Counted from the stretch's first letter, positions 47,906 through 59,364 are shown. The stretch is 64,000 nucleotides of DNA from Synechococcus sp. PCC 7502 (GCF_000317085.1 NC_019702.1:1642394-1706393), one strand, 5' to 3'. Notes: generated by a model not told the origin, from the letters alone. Numbers and translations are program-made.

Positions 47906-49756
47906 TTAGGATACAGCAGCAGTGCGTCTTCTTTTCCCTTCGGCGGGAGTTGTAGTCAAAGAAGTGATCGCCATTGGAGGTTTAGAGCTACCAGATATTG
48001 ACTTCTGTAGTAATAAGACTAACATAGGACGACTTTGCATTTGATTTTTGAGCATCCGTGTAATATCTCGCTCTAGTTGATAACGTAAGCCTACCCAATC
48101 CACTTCTGATTTTTCGCCATTATTATGTACAAAGTCAGCCCAGCGATTTCCTAGGGTATCTTCGATCACTTTTTGAATATGGGTAGTTAGCTGCGATCGC
48201 TCAATTAGAGAAACCACGCCATTTAGTTGCACATCTAGCTCCGTTGCCAGTTTGCCATCTAGTCCAATCGTTGCCGCCACAGTGACAATGCCATCGGCTG
48301 CAATTTGTTGGCGATCGCGAAGAACCTCTCCTTTAACCACCCCATCACGGGAAGCATCGACTAGTTCCACACCCGAAGGCACCTTATCCACAATCCGAAT
48401 ATGTTGGACGCAAACTTCAACCACATCACCGTTTTCGGCAATAACAATATTTTCCTTGGGAATCCCCATTTCCTGAGCCATTTTACTGTGCTGCATTAAC
48501 ATTCTGAGTTCACCGTGGGTAGGGAAGAAAAACTTAGGTCGAACTAAATTTAACATCAGCTTTTGATCTTCTTGAGCGCCATGTCCCGACACATGAATAC
48601 CTTTATCCTTTCCATAGATTACGTTTGCCCCTAGGGAAATCAATTTATCAATTACTCGCACTACAGGGATGGTATTACCGGGAATAGGATTGGAAGAAAA
48701 TACGACCGTGTCACCCGCTTGAATTTGCAGTTGTCTGTGGCTACCGTTTGCCATGCGTGTGAGCGCAGAATTTGACTCGCCTTGGGAACCTGTGGTTAAA
48801 ATTAAAATTTGATCATCACGGTAATGGCGCAGATTTTGTAAAGGCTGAAGTAATTCATCACGGCATTTGATATAGCCAAGATTACGGGCATGGGCAATCA
48901 CATTCAGCATGGAGCGACCAATTACACCGACAATCTTGCCCTGCTTTTCAGCAATATCTAGAATAATACTCAGGCGATGTACAGAAGAAGCAAACGTCGT
49001 AACAATAACTCTGCCCTTAGCACTGGCAAAAGCTCGCTCTAAGCCTGGATATACTGAACGTTCGCTAGGAGTGTAGCCCGGAATCTCGGCATTGGTGGAA
49101 TCACTAATTAGGCACAGCACGCCTTTTTCGCCATGCTCAGCCAGACGCTGAATATCAAAGAACTCGCCATCCACAGGGGTGTGATCAAACTTAAAATCTC
49201 CTGTGTGAATGACTAAACCCGCAGGGCTATTAATGGCAACGGAAAAACTATCTGCCATCGAGTGGGTGTTGCGGATAAACTCCACAAAGAAGCTACTACC
49301 AATTCTGACAATATCACGGGGGGCAACTCGGCGTAATTCTGTACGGTTTAATACCCCTGCTTCTGTGAGCTTTTCTTCTAGGAGTGCCATCGCCAATCGA
49401 GGTCCATAGATTACAGGAATCTCAAATTGCTTTAATTGGAAAGCGATCGCTCCTATATGATCTTCATGGGCATGGGTCACAATCATCCCTTTGATTTTGT
49501 GCTTGTTTTCTCGCAAATAGGTCATATCAGGTAGCACAATATTGACACCGGGCATACCGTCATCGGGGAAAGATAAGCCCGCATCCAGCAACATAATCTC
49601 GTTGTTAATTTCAAATACCCATGTATTTTTACCAATTTCTTTGAGTCCGCCTAGTGCCATCATTTTTAGGGCGGGAGTATCAGATGTGGATGTCTTGACA
49701 ATTTTAGGTTCAGTCTTGGTTTCGGTTTTTCTCAAGGTTACAGGAGATTTAGTCAT
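47906..49756 (-). CDS. rnj: Ribonuclease J
   Basis: 616 aa, RNA processing and decay enzyme with 5'-3' exo- and endonuclease activity. The metallo-beta-lactamase motif THAHEDHIGAI, the partner IHTGDFKFDHTPVDG and the beta-CASP domain with VSGHGAQED and FFPTHGELRML are all intact. N-terminal ~30 residues are Thr/Lys-rich and lack similarity to the domain; the C-terminal tail is basic. In cyanobacteria RNase J is a key partner in mRNA decay with RNase E. Third gene of asd-dapA-rnj, 107 bp after dapA. Confidence 0.95.
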   Translation of the reverse strand: MTKSPVTLRKTETKTEPKIVKTSTSDTPALKMMALGGLKEIGKNTWVFEINNEIMLLDAGLSFPDDGMPGVNIVLPDMTYLRENKHKIKGMIVTHAHEDHIGAIAFQLKQFEIPVIYGPRLAMALLEEKLTEAGVLNRTELRRVAPRDIVRIGSSFFVEFIRNTHSMADSFSVAINSPAGLVIHTGDFKFDHTPVDGEFFDIQRLAEHGEKGVLCLISDSTNAEIPGYTPSERSVYPGLERAFASAKGRVIVTTFASSVHRLSIILDIAEKQGKIVGVIGRSMLNVIAHARNLGYIKCRDELLQPLQNLRHYRDDQILILTTGSQGESNSALTRMANGSHRQLQIQAGDTVVFSSNPIPGNTIPVVRVIDKLISLGANVIYGKDKGIHVSGHGAQEDQKLMLNLVRPKFFFPTHGELRMLMQHSKMAQEMGIPKENIVIAENGDVVEVCVQHIRIVDKVPSGVELVDASRDGVVKGEVLRDRQQIAADGIVTVAATIGLDGKLATELDVQLNGVVSLIERSQLTTHIQKVIEDTLGNRWADFVHNNGEKSEVDWVGLRYQLERDITRMLKNQMQSRPMLVLLLQKSISGSSKPPMAITSLTTTPAEGKRRRTAAVS

Positions 49757-49863
49757 ATAGGTTTAGGTGAAGTAAATAATAATTGAAGTAAACAATAATC
49801 AGAAATAAGGAAAACTGAACCTAGGGCAATTAGGTAGGATTAAGCGTATATAGAGTTAAGTCG

Positions 49864-50799
49864 CTAGCTTTTAGGAATTAAGTCTGGAATTAAATTTGGT
49901 ATCAAATCAAGGGTTGCCATTATAGATTTAAGCTTGGCTTCCAGTTCCAGATTAGGTTTTGTCTGCACAAGGGGCGATCGCATTACACCTGTGTCTAAAC
50001 CAATAATTTTTAATGCCATTTTGACGGGAATAGGGTTGGTAGTATAAAACAATGCCTTAAATAGGGGAAATAGTTGAATATGAATATCTGTAGCTGTTTG
50101 CACATTACCTGAGGTAAATGCTTGGATCATTTGTTGAATGCGATCGCCAGCTAAATGGGAAGCCACACTAATTACACCCTTTGCCCCCACTGCCATTAGG
50201 GGTAAAGTTAGCGAGTCATCACCAGAGTAAATGTCAAAGTCGGGAGGGGTTAGGGAACGGATACAACTAGCTTGGTCTAGGTCACCTGTTGCCTCTTTAA
50301 TGCCCACTATGTTTGTAACCTTTGCTAATTCAGCTACGGTAGCTGCTTCGAGTTTGCAACCAGTTCTACTAGGAACATTGTAAAGGATCATTGGTAAATT
50401 TGGGGCAGCCAGAGCGATCGCTTGGAAATGTCCATACAATCCGTCTTGGGGTGGCTTATTGTAGTAGGGGGTAACCTGTAACGTGCCATCTAGTCCTAAA
50501 TTAGCCGCTTTGACTGTGGCAGCGATTGCCTCAGCCGTAGAGTTAGAACCAGTACCAGCAATAATTTTAGCCTTACCTGAAATCGTTTCTTTAATGACTT
50601 GAAATAATTTGTATTCCTCATCCCAAGTTAAAGTTGGTGATTCACCCGTAGTTCCACAGATCACCAATGTATCTGTTCCGTGATTAATCAGGTGTAATGC
50701 CAGTTTAGCTGCTGCCCCATAGTCCACCTGTCCTTCTAAATCAAAAGGTGTGACCATCGCAGTAAGTAATTGCCCAAAATCGACTTTAGACATAGTCAA
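49864..50799 (-). CDS. dapA: 4-hydroxy-tetrahydrodipicolinate synthase
   Basis: First committed step of the lysine/diaminopimelate branch. 311 aa TIM barrel. [19 protein letters not shown] at the N-terminus, [14 protein letters not shown] (Thr/Thr of the active site), [11 protein letters not shown] (catalytic Tyr) and [14 protein letters not shown] with the Schiff-base Lys. The C-terminus has a repetitive [12 protein letters not shown] tail of a few residues beyond the fold. 80 bp after asd, same strand. Confidence 0.96.
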   Translation of the reverse strand: MTMSKVDFGQLLTAMVTPFDLEGQVDYGAAAKLALHLINHGTDTLVICGTTGESPTLTWDEEYKLFQVIKETISGKAKIIAGTGSNSTAEAIAATVKAANLGLDGTLQVTPYYNKPPQDGLYGHFQAIALAAPNLPMILYNVPSRTGCKLEAATVAELAKVTNIVGIKEATGDLDQASCIRSLTPPDFDIYSGDDSLTLPLMAVGAKGVISVASHLAGDRIQQMIQAFTSGNVQTATDIHIQLFPLFKALFYTTNPIPVKMALKIIGLDTGVMRSPLVQTKPNLELEAKLKSIMATLDLIPNLIPDLIPKS

Positions 50800-50879
50800 A
50801 GCAAGTATCCAAGGTATTTAATAGCATCAAGGGTTAGGTTATTTAGTAAATTAGATTAGAAAAATTAAGAAGCTCAGAT

Positions 50880-51899
50880 TCATATTAAATTACGATCAAT
50901 TAACACCTCGGCAATCTGCACAGCATTCAAGGCAGCACCTTTGCGAATTTGATCACCACATAGCCACAGTTCAATGCAGTTAGGATGAGAAATATCTTGG
51001 CGAATTCTACCCACTAAAACATTATCTTTTCCGCTAGCAGCAATCGGCATCGGGAAATATTGACGTGACCAATCCTCAATTAGTTCGACACCCGGAGCCT
51101 TAGATAGTAATTCTTTAGCAGTAACTATACTAAATGGTTCGGAGAATTCTATGTTAATAGCTTCAGAATGGGCGCGCAAGACGGGAACCCGAACACAGGT
51201 GGCAGTAATTTGTATATCAGGATAGTCAAAAATCTTACGAGTTTCATTCACCATTTTCATCTCTTCGGCACAGTACCCCTGATCATCCATGGGGGAATTA
51301 TGCAAAAACAGGTTAAAGCCAATGGGGTAAGGTAAAATTTCCGCCTTAGGTTCCTGATTATTTAAAATAGCCTGACTTTGCTCAATCAATTCATCCATTG
51401 CCCTAGCTCCCGCTCCACTTACGGACTGATAGGTAGCCGCCACAATCCGCTTTACCGGCTTCATCTTGTGTAAAGGGTAAACTGCCAAATTCATTAAAAT
51501 GGTGGTGCAGTTGGGATTAGCAATAATGCCTTGATGGTGATCCAGTGCCTGTGGATTTACTTCAGGGACAACCAAGGGAACCTTAGGATCTTGGCGAAAC
51601 GCACTAGAGTTATCAATAACTACTGCTCCCTTAGATACGGCGATCGCTGCCCATTCCTTAGAAACACTGGCACCAGCAGAGGCTAAAACAATATCTATGC
51701 CATTAAAAGACTCTGGAGTTACAGGAGCAATCACTAAGTCCTGTCCATTAAAGCTTAGAGTCTTACCTGTAGATTTTGGTGATGCCAGAAGTTTTAAATC
51801 AGCAACGGGAAAATCTCTTTCTATCAGTAAGGACATGAGTTCAGAGCCAACTGCCCCTGTTGCCCCTAAAATTGCCACATTATATTTTTTTCTATGCAA
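50880..51899 (-). CDS. asd: Aspartate-semialdehyde dehydrogenase
   Basis: 339 aa. Reduces aspartyl-phosphate to the semialdehyde for lysine, threonine and methionine synthesis. NADP-binding AILGATGAVGSELMSLL, catalytic Cys in IIANPNCTTILMNLA, QSVSGAGARAMDEL, and the His-containing LRAHSEAINIEF. First gene of the conserved asd-dapA-rnj order seen in many cyanobacteria. Confidence 0.96.
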   Translation of the reverse strand: MHRKKYNVAILGATGAVGSELMSLLIERDFPVADLKLLASPKSTGKTLSFNGQDLVIAPVTPESFNGIDIVLASAGASVSKEWAAIAVSKGAVVIDNSSAFRQDPKVPLVVPEVNPQALDHHQGIIANPNCTTILMNLAVYPLHKMKPVKRIVAATYQSVSGAGARAMDELIEQSQAILNNQEPKAEILPYPIGFNLFLHNSPMDDQGYCAEEMKMVNETRKIFDYPDIQITATCVRVPVLRAHSEAINIEFSEPFSIVTAKELLSKAPGVELIEDWSRQYFPMPIAASGKDNVLVGRIRQDISHPNCIELWLCGDQIRKGAALNAVQIAEVLIDRNLI

Positions 51900-52247
51900 T
51901 CTTCTGTTCTCCTTATTTTTATTTACACTTACATTTTTAGATTTACCGATCTATTTAGTTGATCTATTTGACGACCAAACTATGATCAAATACTTTATGT
52001 TTAACTGAGTTTTGAATCTTATTTAACGGATTTCAGTGATTTTCCTTCAGAGATATATTCAACGGCATTTACTTCTAAATCTCTAAATTAAATCTCTAAA
52101 GACTCAGACTAGAGGGAGATGGAACTGTTTCATCTCCCCAAACTTCCTTTAAGATATTGAGGTGAAGTTACAAGAGAATTCCTAGTTGGGAATGAGTATA
52201 TTTTTGAAATTAGGTAAAAGCAATATAACATTTTTTATGGGAAAAGA
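51900..52247. other. Intergenic gap asd-DUF3143
   Basis: About 350 bp, both neighbours on the minus strand. It contains a perfect 8-bp inverted repeat GGGAGATG/CATCTCCC with a 9-nt loop at 52114-52138. On the minus strand this lies downstream of the DUF3143 gene and could be its terminator, but no clear T-run follows. Confidence 0.5.
52114..52138. repeat. Perfect 8-bp inverted repeat hairpin
   Basis: GGGAGATG and CATCTCCC, separated by GAACTGTTT. No T tract on either side, so either a weak terminator of the DUF3143 gene or another stem-loop. Confidence 0.6.
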
Positions 52248-52520
52248 TTAAGGTCCAGTAAAGATTGCATCTTCAATATCTCTTCGGCTTAAGGAGTAAG
52301 GAAAAGCTCTATTTATATCTTTATTTCCCGCTAGAGCATTAATATAGCGTACGCGAATCTCCTCAATATCCATGGAAATCTCTGCTTGCCAGTCTCGGTA
52401 TTCTACTAGCCAATTGTTTAGCCTTTGGTTATCTTGTTTACAGTTTTTAGACCGCAACCAAGCTTCAACCATGTTAAGCGAATGATTATACAATGGTGTA
52501 TCTGCGGGAGGAAGAGTCAT
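52248..52520 (-). CDS. DUF3143 family protein
   Basis: 90 aa. Start LPPADTPLYNHSLNMVEAWL and end AFPYSLSRRDIEDAIFTGP match the cyanobacterial DUF3143 pattern as I remember it; contains WQAEISMDIEEIRVRY in the middle. No signal, function unknown. Monocistronic on the minus strand. Confidence 0.83.
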   Translation of the reverse strand: MTLPPADTPLYNHSLNMVEAWLRSKNCKQDNQRLNNWLVEYRDWQAEISMDIEEIRVRYINALAGNKDINRAFPYSLSRRDIEDAIFTGP

Positions 52521-52651
52521 AGGCGGGAGATGAGATCGTACTTACTTTAATACTTAATACTGGGTTTCATAACTATAGCTCAGATTCTATAATTTAACTA
52601 AGTCGGTCGATGCAACAGTTAACCTCAATTCAGCTAATTTAGCTATACATT

Positions 52652-53089
52652 ATGCTCACTGCGAAAGTAGTTTGGTTTGCCTTAGGTATTACTTTACTGG
52701 TATTAGAGCTATTGGTACCAATTCCCACGCTTTTATTAGCAGGAGTTTTGGGTATAGGGGCTTTGGTTGTAGCAGCAATTTTATTGGTGGGTAATATCCC
52801 TATTGCCTTGCAACTATTAATTTGGGTATTAATTTCTGGATTCCTAGGTTGGTATTCCCGTAGATTTATACCAAAAGGGCTGGGCAGAATTAGGGATGCG
52901 GATGAAGCGGTAACGATCGCCGAAATCTTACCCGGACAAGCTGGTAGAGTTAAATATGAGGGCAATTCATGGAAGGCTAGGTGCGATGATCCCAAGACTG
53001 CGATCGCCATTAACCAAAAAGTCTATGTTTTACGGCGACAAGGGACTACGTTAATAGTTATGCCAGAACATTGGCTTCAGGAACATTAG
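52652..53089 (+). CDS. NfeD family membrane protein
   Basis: 145 aa. Two to three hydrophobic segments (residues 5-75), then an OB-fold-like soluble domain: DEAVTIAEILPGQAGRVKYE, GNSWKARCDDPKTAIAINQK, YVLRRQGTTLIVMPE. This is the short NfeD form without the ClpP-like serine protease part. NfeD pairs with SPFH proteins; the SPFH gene follows ~145 bp later on the same strand, a classic combination in membrane microdomain (lipid-raft-like) assembly. Confidence 0.92.
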   Translation: MLTAKVVWFALGITLLVLELLVPIPTLLLAGVLGIGALVVAAILLVGNIPIALQLLIWVLISGFLGWYSRRFIPKGLGRIRDADEAVTIAEILPGQAGRVKYEGNSWKARCDDPKTAIAINQKVYVLRRQGTTLIVMPEHWLQEH

Positions 53090-53233
53090 GGGAAGTTAGG
53101 TTGTAAAGATTAGATTGTCGATATGGGCATAAGGTTAAATTTGTTCACCCTGAGCAGTTCGGCGGTATAATTGTGCCATTGCTGGCTCATGTTGGGGCAT
53201 ATAAGTAAGCAAGTAAATAAGCGAGGTCTGATT

Positions 53234-54175
53234 ATGGAATTTATCTTTGGTACAGCGATCGTCGGGGCAATAGCCCTATTTAATTCCTTAAAGATTATCA
53301 ACCAAGGGGAAGAGGCATTAGTTGCGACCTTCGGCAAATATAACCGCAAGCTTTTACCTGGACCCAACTTTATTTTTCCTATAATGGATACGATCGCCTA
53401 CCGAGCCTCGGTTAAAGAGCAAGTTTTGGATGTGCCTCCCCAGCAATGTATTACTAAAGACAACGTACCAGTTACCGCCGACGCAGTAGTATACTGGCGC
53501 ATTGTCGATATGGAAAAAGCTTTCTATCGAGTATCAGACTTAAATCGGGCAATGACAAACCTTGTCCTCACTCAAATTCGGGCAGAGGTAGGAAATTTAG
53601 AACTAGATCAAACTTTCACCGCTAGAAATGAAATTAATGAACTACTCATACGGGATTTGGATGAATCCACAGAGCCTTGGGGCGTAAAGGTAACAAGGGT
53701 AGAATTGCGAGATATTTTGCTGGCTAAGGCTGTACAGGAGTCCATGGAATTGCAAATGACCGCAGAACGTAAGAAGAGAGCTTCAGTCTTGACCTCAGAA
53801 GGGGAAAGAGAATCAGCAATTAATAAAGCCCGTGGTACAGCAGATGCTCAAATTTTAGCGGCAGAGGCATCGCAACGGGCAACTATCCTTAAAGCAGAGG
53901 GCGATCGTCAACAACAGGTCTTAAAGGCTAAAGCGATCGCAGAATCAGCAGCAATTATCTCAGCCCAGCTTAAAAGTAACCCTGATGCAGCTAAGGCATT
54001 TGAAGTCTTATTTGCCTTGGGTTATTTAGATATGGGGACAGCGATCGGTAGTAGTGACGGTAGTAAAGTCATGTTTATGGATCCCCGCACTATACCTGCT
54101 ACCCTTGAGGGCGTAAAGTCAATTATTGGCGATATTCCAACTACTGATGCTCCCAAACCTACAAACTGGAAGTAA
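53234..54175 (+). CDS. SPFH/band 7 family protein (stomatin/slipin-like)
   Basis: 313 aa from ATG 53234, preceded by CGAGG; upstream in-frame starts add a Cys/His-rich stretch with no homology. N-terminal hydrophobic anchor ([14 protein letters not shown]), then the band 7 domain ([52 protein letters not shown]) and a coiled coil with [18 protein letters not shown] and [10 protein letters not shown]. Probably forms large membrane oligomers with the NfeD partner. Regulatory features are not visible. Confidence 0.93.
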   Translation: MEFIFGTAIVGAIALFNSLKIINQGEEALVATFGKYNRKLLPGPNFIFPIMDTIAYRASVKEQVLDVPPQQCITKDNVPVTADAVVYWRIVDMEKAFYRVSDLNRAMTNLVLTQIRAEVGNLELDQTFTARNEINELLIRDLDESTEPWGVKVTRVELRDILLAKAVQESMELQMTAERKKRASVLTSEGERESAINKARGTADAQILAAEASQRATILKAEGDRQQQVLKAKAIAESAAIISAQLKSNPDAAKAFEVLFALGYLDMGTAIGSSDGSKVMFMDPRTIPATLEGVKSIIGDIPTTDAPKPTNWK

Positions 54176-54259
54176 GTTAAAAATAAGTTAAAAATACCTA
54201 AAATTTCAGATTTTTCTGCTTTATGATCATCTTACCGAGTCACTTTGCAGGAATTTGTT

Positions 54260-56842
54260 ATGTCAGAATTTGTTGGTCTTCATATCCACAGTGAATATAG
54301 TTTATTGGATGGAGCTAGCCAGTTACCAAATTTAGTAGATCAAGCCCTACAACTAGATATGAAGGCGATCGCTTTAACGGATCATGGGGTCATGTATGGG
54401 GCGATCGAATTAATTAAAACCTGCCGCAGTAAAGGCATTAAGCCGATTATTGGCAATGAAATGTATGTGATTTTAGGTGATATTACCAAGCAAGAAAAAA
54501 AGCGCAAGTATCACCAAATTGTGTTAGCGAAAAATAATCAGGGTTATAAAAATCTGGTTAAGCTTACGACTATTTCGCATTTACAGGGTTTTCAAGGCAA
54601 GGGTATATTTGCGCGCCCCTGTATTAGCAAAGAATACTTAGAACAATATAAAGAAGGCTTGATCATTACCTCTGGATGTTTGGCGGGAGAAGTACCCCAA
54701 GCAATTTTACAGGGACATCCTGATATCGCTAGAGACACTGCCCGTTGGTATAAGCAAATATTCAAAGATGATTATTATTTAGAAATTCAAGATCATGGCT
54801 ATCCTGAAGATCGGATAGTAAATGTGGAGATCGTCAAAATTGCCCGTGAATTAGATATTAAAATTATCGCCACCAATGATTCCCACTTTGTCTCCTGCTA
54901 TGACACCGATGCCCATGATGCACTGTTGTGTATTCAAACGGGAAAGCTGATCGAAGAAGAGAAACGCCTGCGCTATAGCGGTATGGAGTATCTGAAATCC
55001 GAAGCTGAAATGAAGTTACTGTTCCAAGATCATTTATCCGATGACATTATTTCCGAAGCGATTAGAAATACGGCGGAAGTTGCGGCTAAGGTGGAAACCT
55101 ATGATGTTATGAGTGAACCACGGGCAGCTAGCTATGATGTACCTTTGGGCTATACTGCCGAAACCTATTTGGAAGAAGTAACATGGCAAGGGATTTTAGA
55201 AAGATTTCAGACGAAAAAGCGAGATGATATTCCCCTAAATTATCAAGAACGATTGCACTTTGAGTTGGGAATCATGCAGCAAATGGGATTCTCTACTTAC
55301 TTTTTAGTTGTGTGGGATTACATTAAATATGCGCGCGATCGCCACATCCCCGTTGGACCAGGTAGAGGTTCGGCTGCAGGTTCGTTAGTTGCCTTTTCCC
55401 TAGGAATTACCAATATTGATCCAATTCATCATGGACTACTGTTTGAAAGATTTTTGAATCCTGAACGCAAGTCGATGCCAGATATTGATACGGACTTTTG
55501 TATCGATCACCGAGATGAACTGATTAAGTATGTGACCCAAAAGTATGGCGAAGATCGTGTGGCTCAGATTGTCACGTTTAACCGCTTGACCTCCAAAGCT
55601 GTATTAAAAGATGTGGGTAGAGTGTTGAATGTCCCCTATAGTGAAGCGGACAAAATGGCAAAAATGATTCCCGTATCCAGAGGTAAACCTGCCAAGCTAA
55701 AGGAAATGATTGGGAATGATACGCCTGCGCCAGAATTTAAGGAACGTTATGAAAAAGACCCTAAAGTATTTCAGTGGCTAGATATGGCAATGCGGATCGA
55801 AGGAGTGAACAAAAGTTCGGGAGTCCATGCCGCAGGAGTAGTGATTTCACCCATGCCCTTGGATGAAATTGTCCCTTTACAACGTAATGCTGATGGAGCC
55901 GTAATTACTCAGTACCCAATGGAGGATTTAGAGTCCTTGGGTTTATTAAAAATGGACTTTTTGGGGCTAAGGAATCTCACCACAATCCAACATACAGTAG
56001 ATTTAATTAACCAACAGCACAAAGGACAAAATTTTGATATTAATGCGATCGCTCCCGATGCTAATACTGTAGAAAATCAGAAAACCTACGAAATTCTGGC
56101 AAAAGGCGAACTAGAAGGGATATTTCAATTGGAATCTTCGGGAATGAAGCAAATTGTTCGAGATTTAAAGCCCTCTAATATTGATGATATTTCTTCGATT
56201 CTTGCCCTTTATCGCCCAGGTCCTTTAGATGCGGGATTAATTCCTAAATTTATCAATCGTAAACATGGTCGGGAATTAATGGACTACGCTCATCCAGATT
56301 TAGAACCGATACTCAAAGAGACTTATAGTATTCTCGTTTTTCAGGAGCAAATTATGAAGATCGCTCAGGATTTAGCAGGATATTCCTTGGGAGAAGCAGA
56401 TTTACTTCGCCGGGCAATGGGAAAAAAGAAACCCGCCGAAATGGAAAAACAGAGAGAAAAGTTCCTTGATGGGGCGGCAATAAATGGGATTAAATCTAAA
56501 GTGGCAACGGATTTGTTTGAGCAAATGGTTCTGTTTGCAGAATATTGTCTAGGCTATGATACCCCAGTGCTAACCGTAGAGTATGGCTTTATGCCCATTG
56601 GCAAGATTGTGGAAGAAAAAATACAATGTCATGTTTATAGTGTGGATCAGAATGGCTTAGTATTCACTCAGGCGATCGCCCAATGGCACAATCGAGGACA
56701 ACAGGAGGTGTGGGAATATAATTTAGATAATGGGGATATAGTCCGAGCCACTAAGGATCACAAATTTATGACCATAGATGGACAGATGCTTCCCATTAAT
56801 CAAATTTTTGAGCAGGGCTTGGAACTGAAAGTTATTGCCTAA
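54260..56842 (+). CDS. dnaE-N: DNA polymerase III alpha subunit, N-terminal half fused to split-intein N fragment
   Basis: 860 aa from ATG 54260 with CAGGA upstream. The first ~762 residues are the N-extein: PHP domain at the start ([17 protein letters not shown]), polymerase region with [17 protein letters not shown] and [17 protein letters not shown] (catalytic Asp residues), ending LFAEY. Then 98 residues of IntN begin with Cys ([14 protein letters not shown]), containing TxxH-type block B ([12 protein letters not shown]) and ending LELKVIA. The C-half gene with IntC and the rest of DnaE is not in the window; protein trans-splicing should join them. Npu DnaE IntN is 102 aa, so this one is slightly shorter. 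Confidence 0.97.
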   Translation: MSEFVGLHIHSEYSLLDGASQLPNLVDQALQLDMKAIALTDHGVMYGAIELIKTCRSKGIKPIIGNEMYVILGDITKQEKKRKYHQIVLAKNNQGYKNLVKLTTISHLQGFQGKGIFARPCISKEYLEQYKEGLIITSGCLAGEVPQAILQGHPDIARDTARWYKQIFKDDYYLEIQDHGYPEDRIVNVEIVKIARELDIKIIATNDSHFVSCYDTDAHDALLCIQTGKLIEEEKRLRYSGMEYLKSEAEMKLLFQDHLSDDIISEAIRNTAEVAAKVETYDVMSEPRAASYDVPLGYTAETYLEEVTWQGILERFQTKKRDDIPLNYQERLHFELGIMQQMGFSTYFLVVWDYIKYARDRHIPVGPGRGSAAGSLVAFSLGITNIDPIHHGLLFERFLNPERKSMPDIDTDFCIDHRDELIKYVTQKYGEDRVAQIVTFNRLTSKAVLKDVGRVLNVPYSEADKMAKMIPVSRGKPAKLKEMIGNDTPAPEFKERYEKDPKVFQWLDMAMRIEGVNKSSGVHAAGVVISPMPLDEIVPLQRNADGAVITQYPMEDLESLGLLKMDFLGLRNLTTIQHTVDLINQQHKGQNFDINAIAPDANTVENQKTYEILAKGELEGIFQLESSGMKQIVRDLKPSNIDDISSILALYRPGPLDAGLIPKFINRKHGRELMDYAHPDLEPILKETYSILVFQEQIMKIAQDLAGYSLGEADLLRRAMGKKKPAEMEKQREKFLDGAAINGIKSKVATDLFEQMVLFAEYCLGYDTPVLTVEYGFMPIGKIVEEKIQCHVYSVDQNGLVFTQAIAQWHNRGQQEVWEYNLDNGDIVRATKDHKFMTIDGQMLPINQIFEQGLELKVIA
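56546..56839 (+). other. Split intein N fragment (DnaE IntN)
   Basis: Coding region of the 98-residue intein part, beginning at the TGT codon for Cys1. Block [21 protein letters not shown]; block [11 protein letters not shown], with the conserved Thr and His that activate the N-terminal splice junction. The last extein residues are AEY, the usual cyanobacterial DnaE insertion site. Confidence 0.95.
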
Positions 56843-56893
56843 TTTAATTAGCTCTATTTTTATAATGGGAAAGGAGTAACCTGTAAATAACCA

Positions 56894-57688
56894 CTAAATA
56901 ACAGAAGCGATCGCCCGTTTCAAGTCAATACATAACTGCTCGATCGCTTTTAATCCTCCTTCTTCTGCTAATAGCCTGACCATCGCACTACCGACGATCG
57001 CACCATCTGCATTCCATTCAATTACCTGTTTAGCTTGATCGGGTTGGGAAATGCCAAAGCCCACAGCAATTGGCTTATCGGTTACAGTTCTGAGTCGTTC
57101 TAGAATTGATTGCACTTTTTTACTAACTTGGCTGCGTACACCCGTTACACCGACGGAACTAACTAGATAGATAAATCCTTGGGATTGGGAGGCGATCGCT
57201 TCAAATCTTTCCACTGGAGTAGTGGGAGCAACTAATAAAATTACTTCAATGCCAATTCTTGCCGCAGGTTCTAATAAAACATGGGATTCTTCTAGGGGTA
57301 AATCTGGAACTACTAAGCCTCTAGCTCCCGCCGCATAGATTTTTTGTAGGAATGTTTCTATGCCTAAATTTAAAATGGGATTGTAATAACAAAAGAGAAT
57401 GATCGGCGATCGCAACTCTGGAGATACATTTTTAACAAGCTCTAAAACTTGATCTAAAGTTACACCCTTTGCTAACGCCCTAGTTGCCGCCGCTTGAATC
57501 ACTGGTCCATCGGCTAAAGGATCGGAATAGGGAACCCCTAGCTCTATAAGGTCGGCTCCACTACGATCAAGAATTTTTAATGCCTCTGTAGTTGTTGCCA
57601 GATCGGGATCGCCAGCAGTGATAAATGGAATGAGGGCAGCTTGTCCGTGCGATCGCAATAGCTCAAACTTAGCAGAAACAGAGATCAT
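56894..57688 (-). CDS. trpA: Tryptophan synthase alpha chain
   Basis: 264 aa TIM barrel; cleaves indole-3-glycerol phosphate to indole and G3P, passing indole to Trp[32 protein letters not shown] (catalytic Glu and Asp), [13 protein letters not shown] and [14 protein letters not shown] are all intact. Separate from other trp genes here, as usual in cyanobacteria. Convergent with dnaE-N. Confidence 0.96.
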   Translation of the reverse strand: MISVSAKFELLRSHGQAALIPFITAGDPDLATTTEALKILDRSGADLIELGVPYSDPLADGPVIQAAATRALAKGVTLDQVLELVKNVSPELRSPIILFCYYNPILNLGIETFLQKIYAAGARGLVVPDLPLEESHVLLEPAARIGIEVILLVAPTTPVERFEAIASQSQGFIYLVSSVGVTGVRSQVSKKVQSILERLRTVTDKPIAVGFGISQPDQAKQVIEWNADGAIVGSAMVRLLAEEGGLKAIEQLCIDLKRAIASVI

Positions 57689-57835
57689 GATTTTTATTTA
57701 AGTATCAAGTAATTAAGTAATAGCATAAAAAGCCAGAGCATAATTATCACCCTGATTGTGTAATTTAGTGGAGAGATACCGTGAGAATGGGTAAAATAAG
57801 CGTGATTTGCACTTCAACTAATTCATGGCTAATTC

Positions 57836-58573
57836 ATGGCGATAAATCTTAAAGGTAAAAAAGCTCTGGTTACGGGTGGGAGTAAAGGTATTGGTAAGGA
57901 GGTAGTTTTAGAACTAATTAATGCTGGGGCAGTAGTAGCGATCGCATCTCGGCACATACCAGAAAATTTACCAGAATTGGAGCAGCTTAGTGGAATTAAT
58001 GGAACAATAATCAAGGCGTATGGTATAGATTTAGCCGAGGTTAATAGCATTAGTGCCAGAGTTAATACAATTATTCATGACCTAGAAGGGTTGGATATTT
58101 TGATTAACAGTGCTGGCATGGCTTATACCAATGAAATTATTGATACACCTCTAGCAGATTTTCAACAAGTTCTAAATTTAAACTTAACAAGCGTATTTGC
58201 GTGTATTCAGGCAGTTTTACCGACTATGCGATCGCAAAAAAGCGGCATCATTATCAATATTGCTTCCATTGCTGCCAAACAGGCATTTCCCACTTGGGGG
58301 GCATACAGTGCTAGTAAGTTTGGGCTTTTAGGTTTAACGCAAGCATTAGCTGCGGAAGAAGGAACCCACGGCATTAAGGTCATGTCCATTTGTCCGGGTT
58401 CAGTTGATACCCCCCTATGGGACACTCTTGCACCCGAAGTCGCAGCAAATTTTGACCGTAAAGCCATGCTAGAAGCTAAAACCGTGGCAGAAATAATTAT
58501 GTCGATGTTGACATTACCAGCTAATGCCGTAATTCAAGACCTAGTATTAATGCCTAATACTGGAGTTTTATAG
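57836..58573 (+). CDS. Short-chain dehydrogenase/reductase
   Basis: 245 aa classical SDR. Cofactor motif ALVTGGSKGIGKEVV, NSAGMAY (NNAG-like), and catalytic Tyr/Lys in WGAYSASKFG with Ser in NIASIA upstream; CPGSVDTPLW follows. Asp/Arg residues after the second strand (ASRHIPENLP) suggest NADP(H). The substrate is not known; FabG-like proteins and sugar or ketone reductases look the same at this level. Divergent from trpA. Confidence 0.92.
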   Translation: MAINLKGKKALVTGGSKGIGKEVVLELINAGAVVAIASRHIPENLPELEQLSGINGTIIKAYGIDLAEVNSISARVNTIIHDLEGLDILINSAGMAYTNEIIDTPLADFQQVLNLNLTSVFACIQAVLPTMRSQKSGIIINIASIAAKQAFPTWGAYSASKFGLLGLTQALAAEEGTHGIKVMSICPGSVDTPLWDTLAPEVAANFDRKAMLEAKTVAEIIMSMLTLPANAVIQDLVLMPNTGVL

Positions 58574-58706
58574 AAAGTCTCGCTTTGCGTCTTTTAAGGA
58601 CTGCTAAAACTCAAATCAAGATATAGCTATTCAACATTTAGCATATTAGTCAGGTTACAATAAGAAAACTGATAAATGATAACTAATAACTGATCCAAAG
58701 TTTGTA

Positions 58707-59135
58707 ATGCAATCAACTACAGCCCAATTACCTGATGCCCTTGATCGAATAATTAAAAGGTTTCAACGGCTTTCAGACCCTAAACAACGTTATGAGCAAC
58801 TAATTTTATACGGACAAAAGCTACCCAAATTTGCTGATAGCGATCGCACCCCTGAAAATAAAGTCCCTGGCTGTATTTCCCAAGTATTTATCACTGCTCA
58901 GTTAAATGATCAAAACCAGGTGATTTTTACTGGAGACTCTGACGGTTTGATTAGTAAAGGTTTTGCAGGACTATTAATCTCTGGGCTAAATAATGCCAGT
59001 CCTGAAGTAATCTTAAATCTTGCGCCAGACTTCATCAATGATACGGGTTTAATTGTGAGCCTTACTCCATCCCGTGCCAATGGCTTTTTTAGTGTATTTA
59101 AAACTATGCAGGCAAAGGTGAGAGTATTGGTTTAA
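58707..59135 (+). CDS. sufE: SufE family protein (Fe-S cluster sulfur acceptor)
   Basis: 142 aa. Accepts sulfane sulfur from the cysteine desulfurase SufS. The catalytic Cys lies in KVPGCISQVFI, with YEQLILYGQKLP upstream and the C-terminal ISGLNNASPEVIL. The rest of suf is not in the window. Monocistronic on the plus strand, ~130 bp after the SDR gene. Confidence 0.93.
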   Translation: MQSTTAQLPDALDRIIKRFQRLSDPKQRYEQLILYGQKLPKFADSDRTPENKVPGCISQVFITAQLNDQNQVIFTGDSDGLISKGFAGLLISGLNNASPEVILNLAPDFINDTGLIVSLTPSRANGFFSVFKTMQAKVRVLV

Positions 59136-59364
59136 TTATGATTGTAGATTCATGAATTTAGCATACTCTCTAAACTACTAAGTCATACCCCATCTGGATC
59201 AATTCCTATGGCTTAAAGTCCACCATGGATAGCCAAGAATTAGGTGAATAGCAATTAAACCAGAAACAAAGAGTATGAGCAGGTAATTTACGGTTGTTGC
59301 GACTAGAAATTCGCTAAATATTGCTAATACAGGAAATGCAAGCTGTAATGATTAACATATAAAA

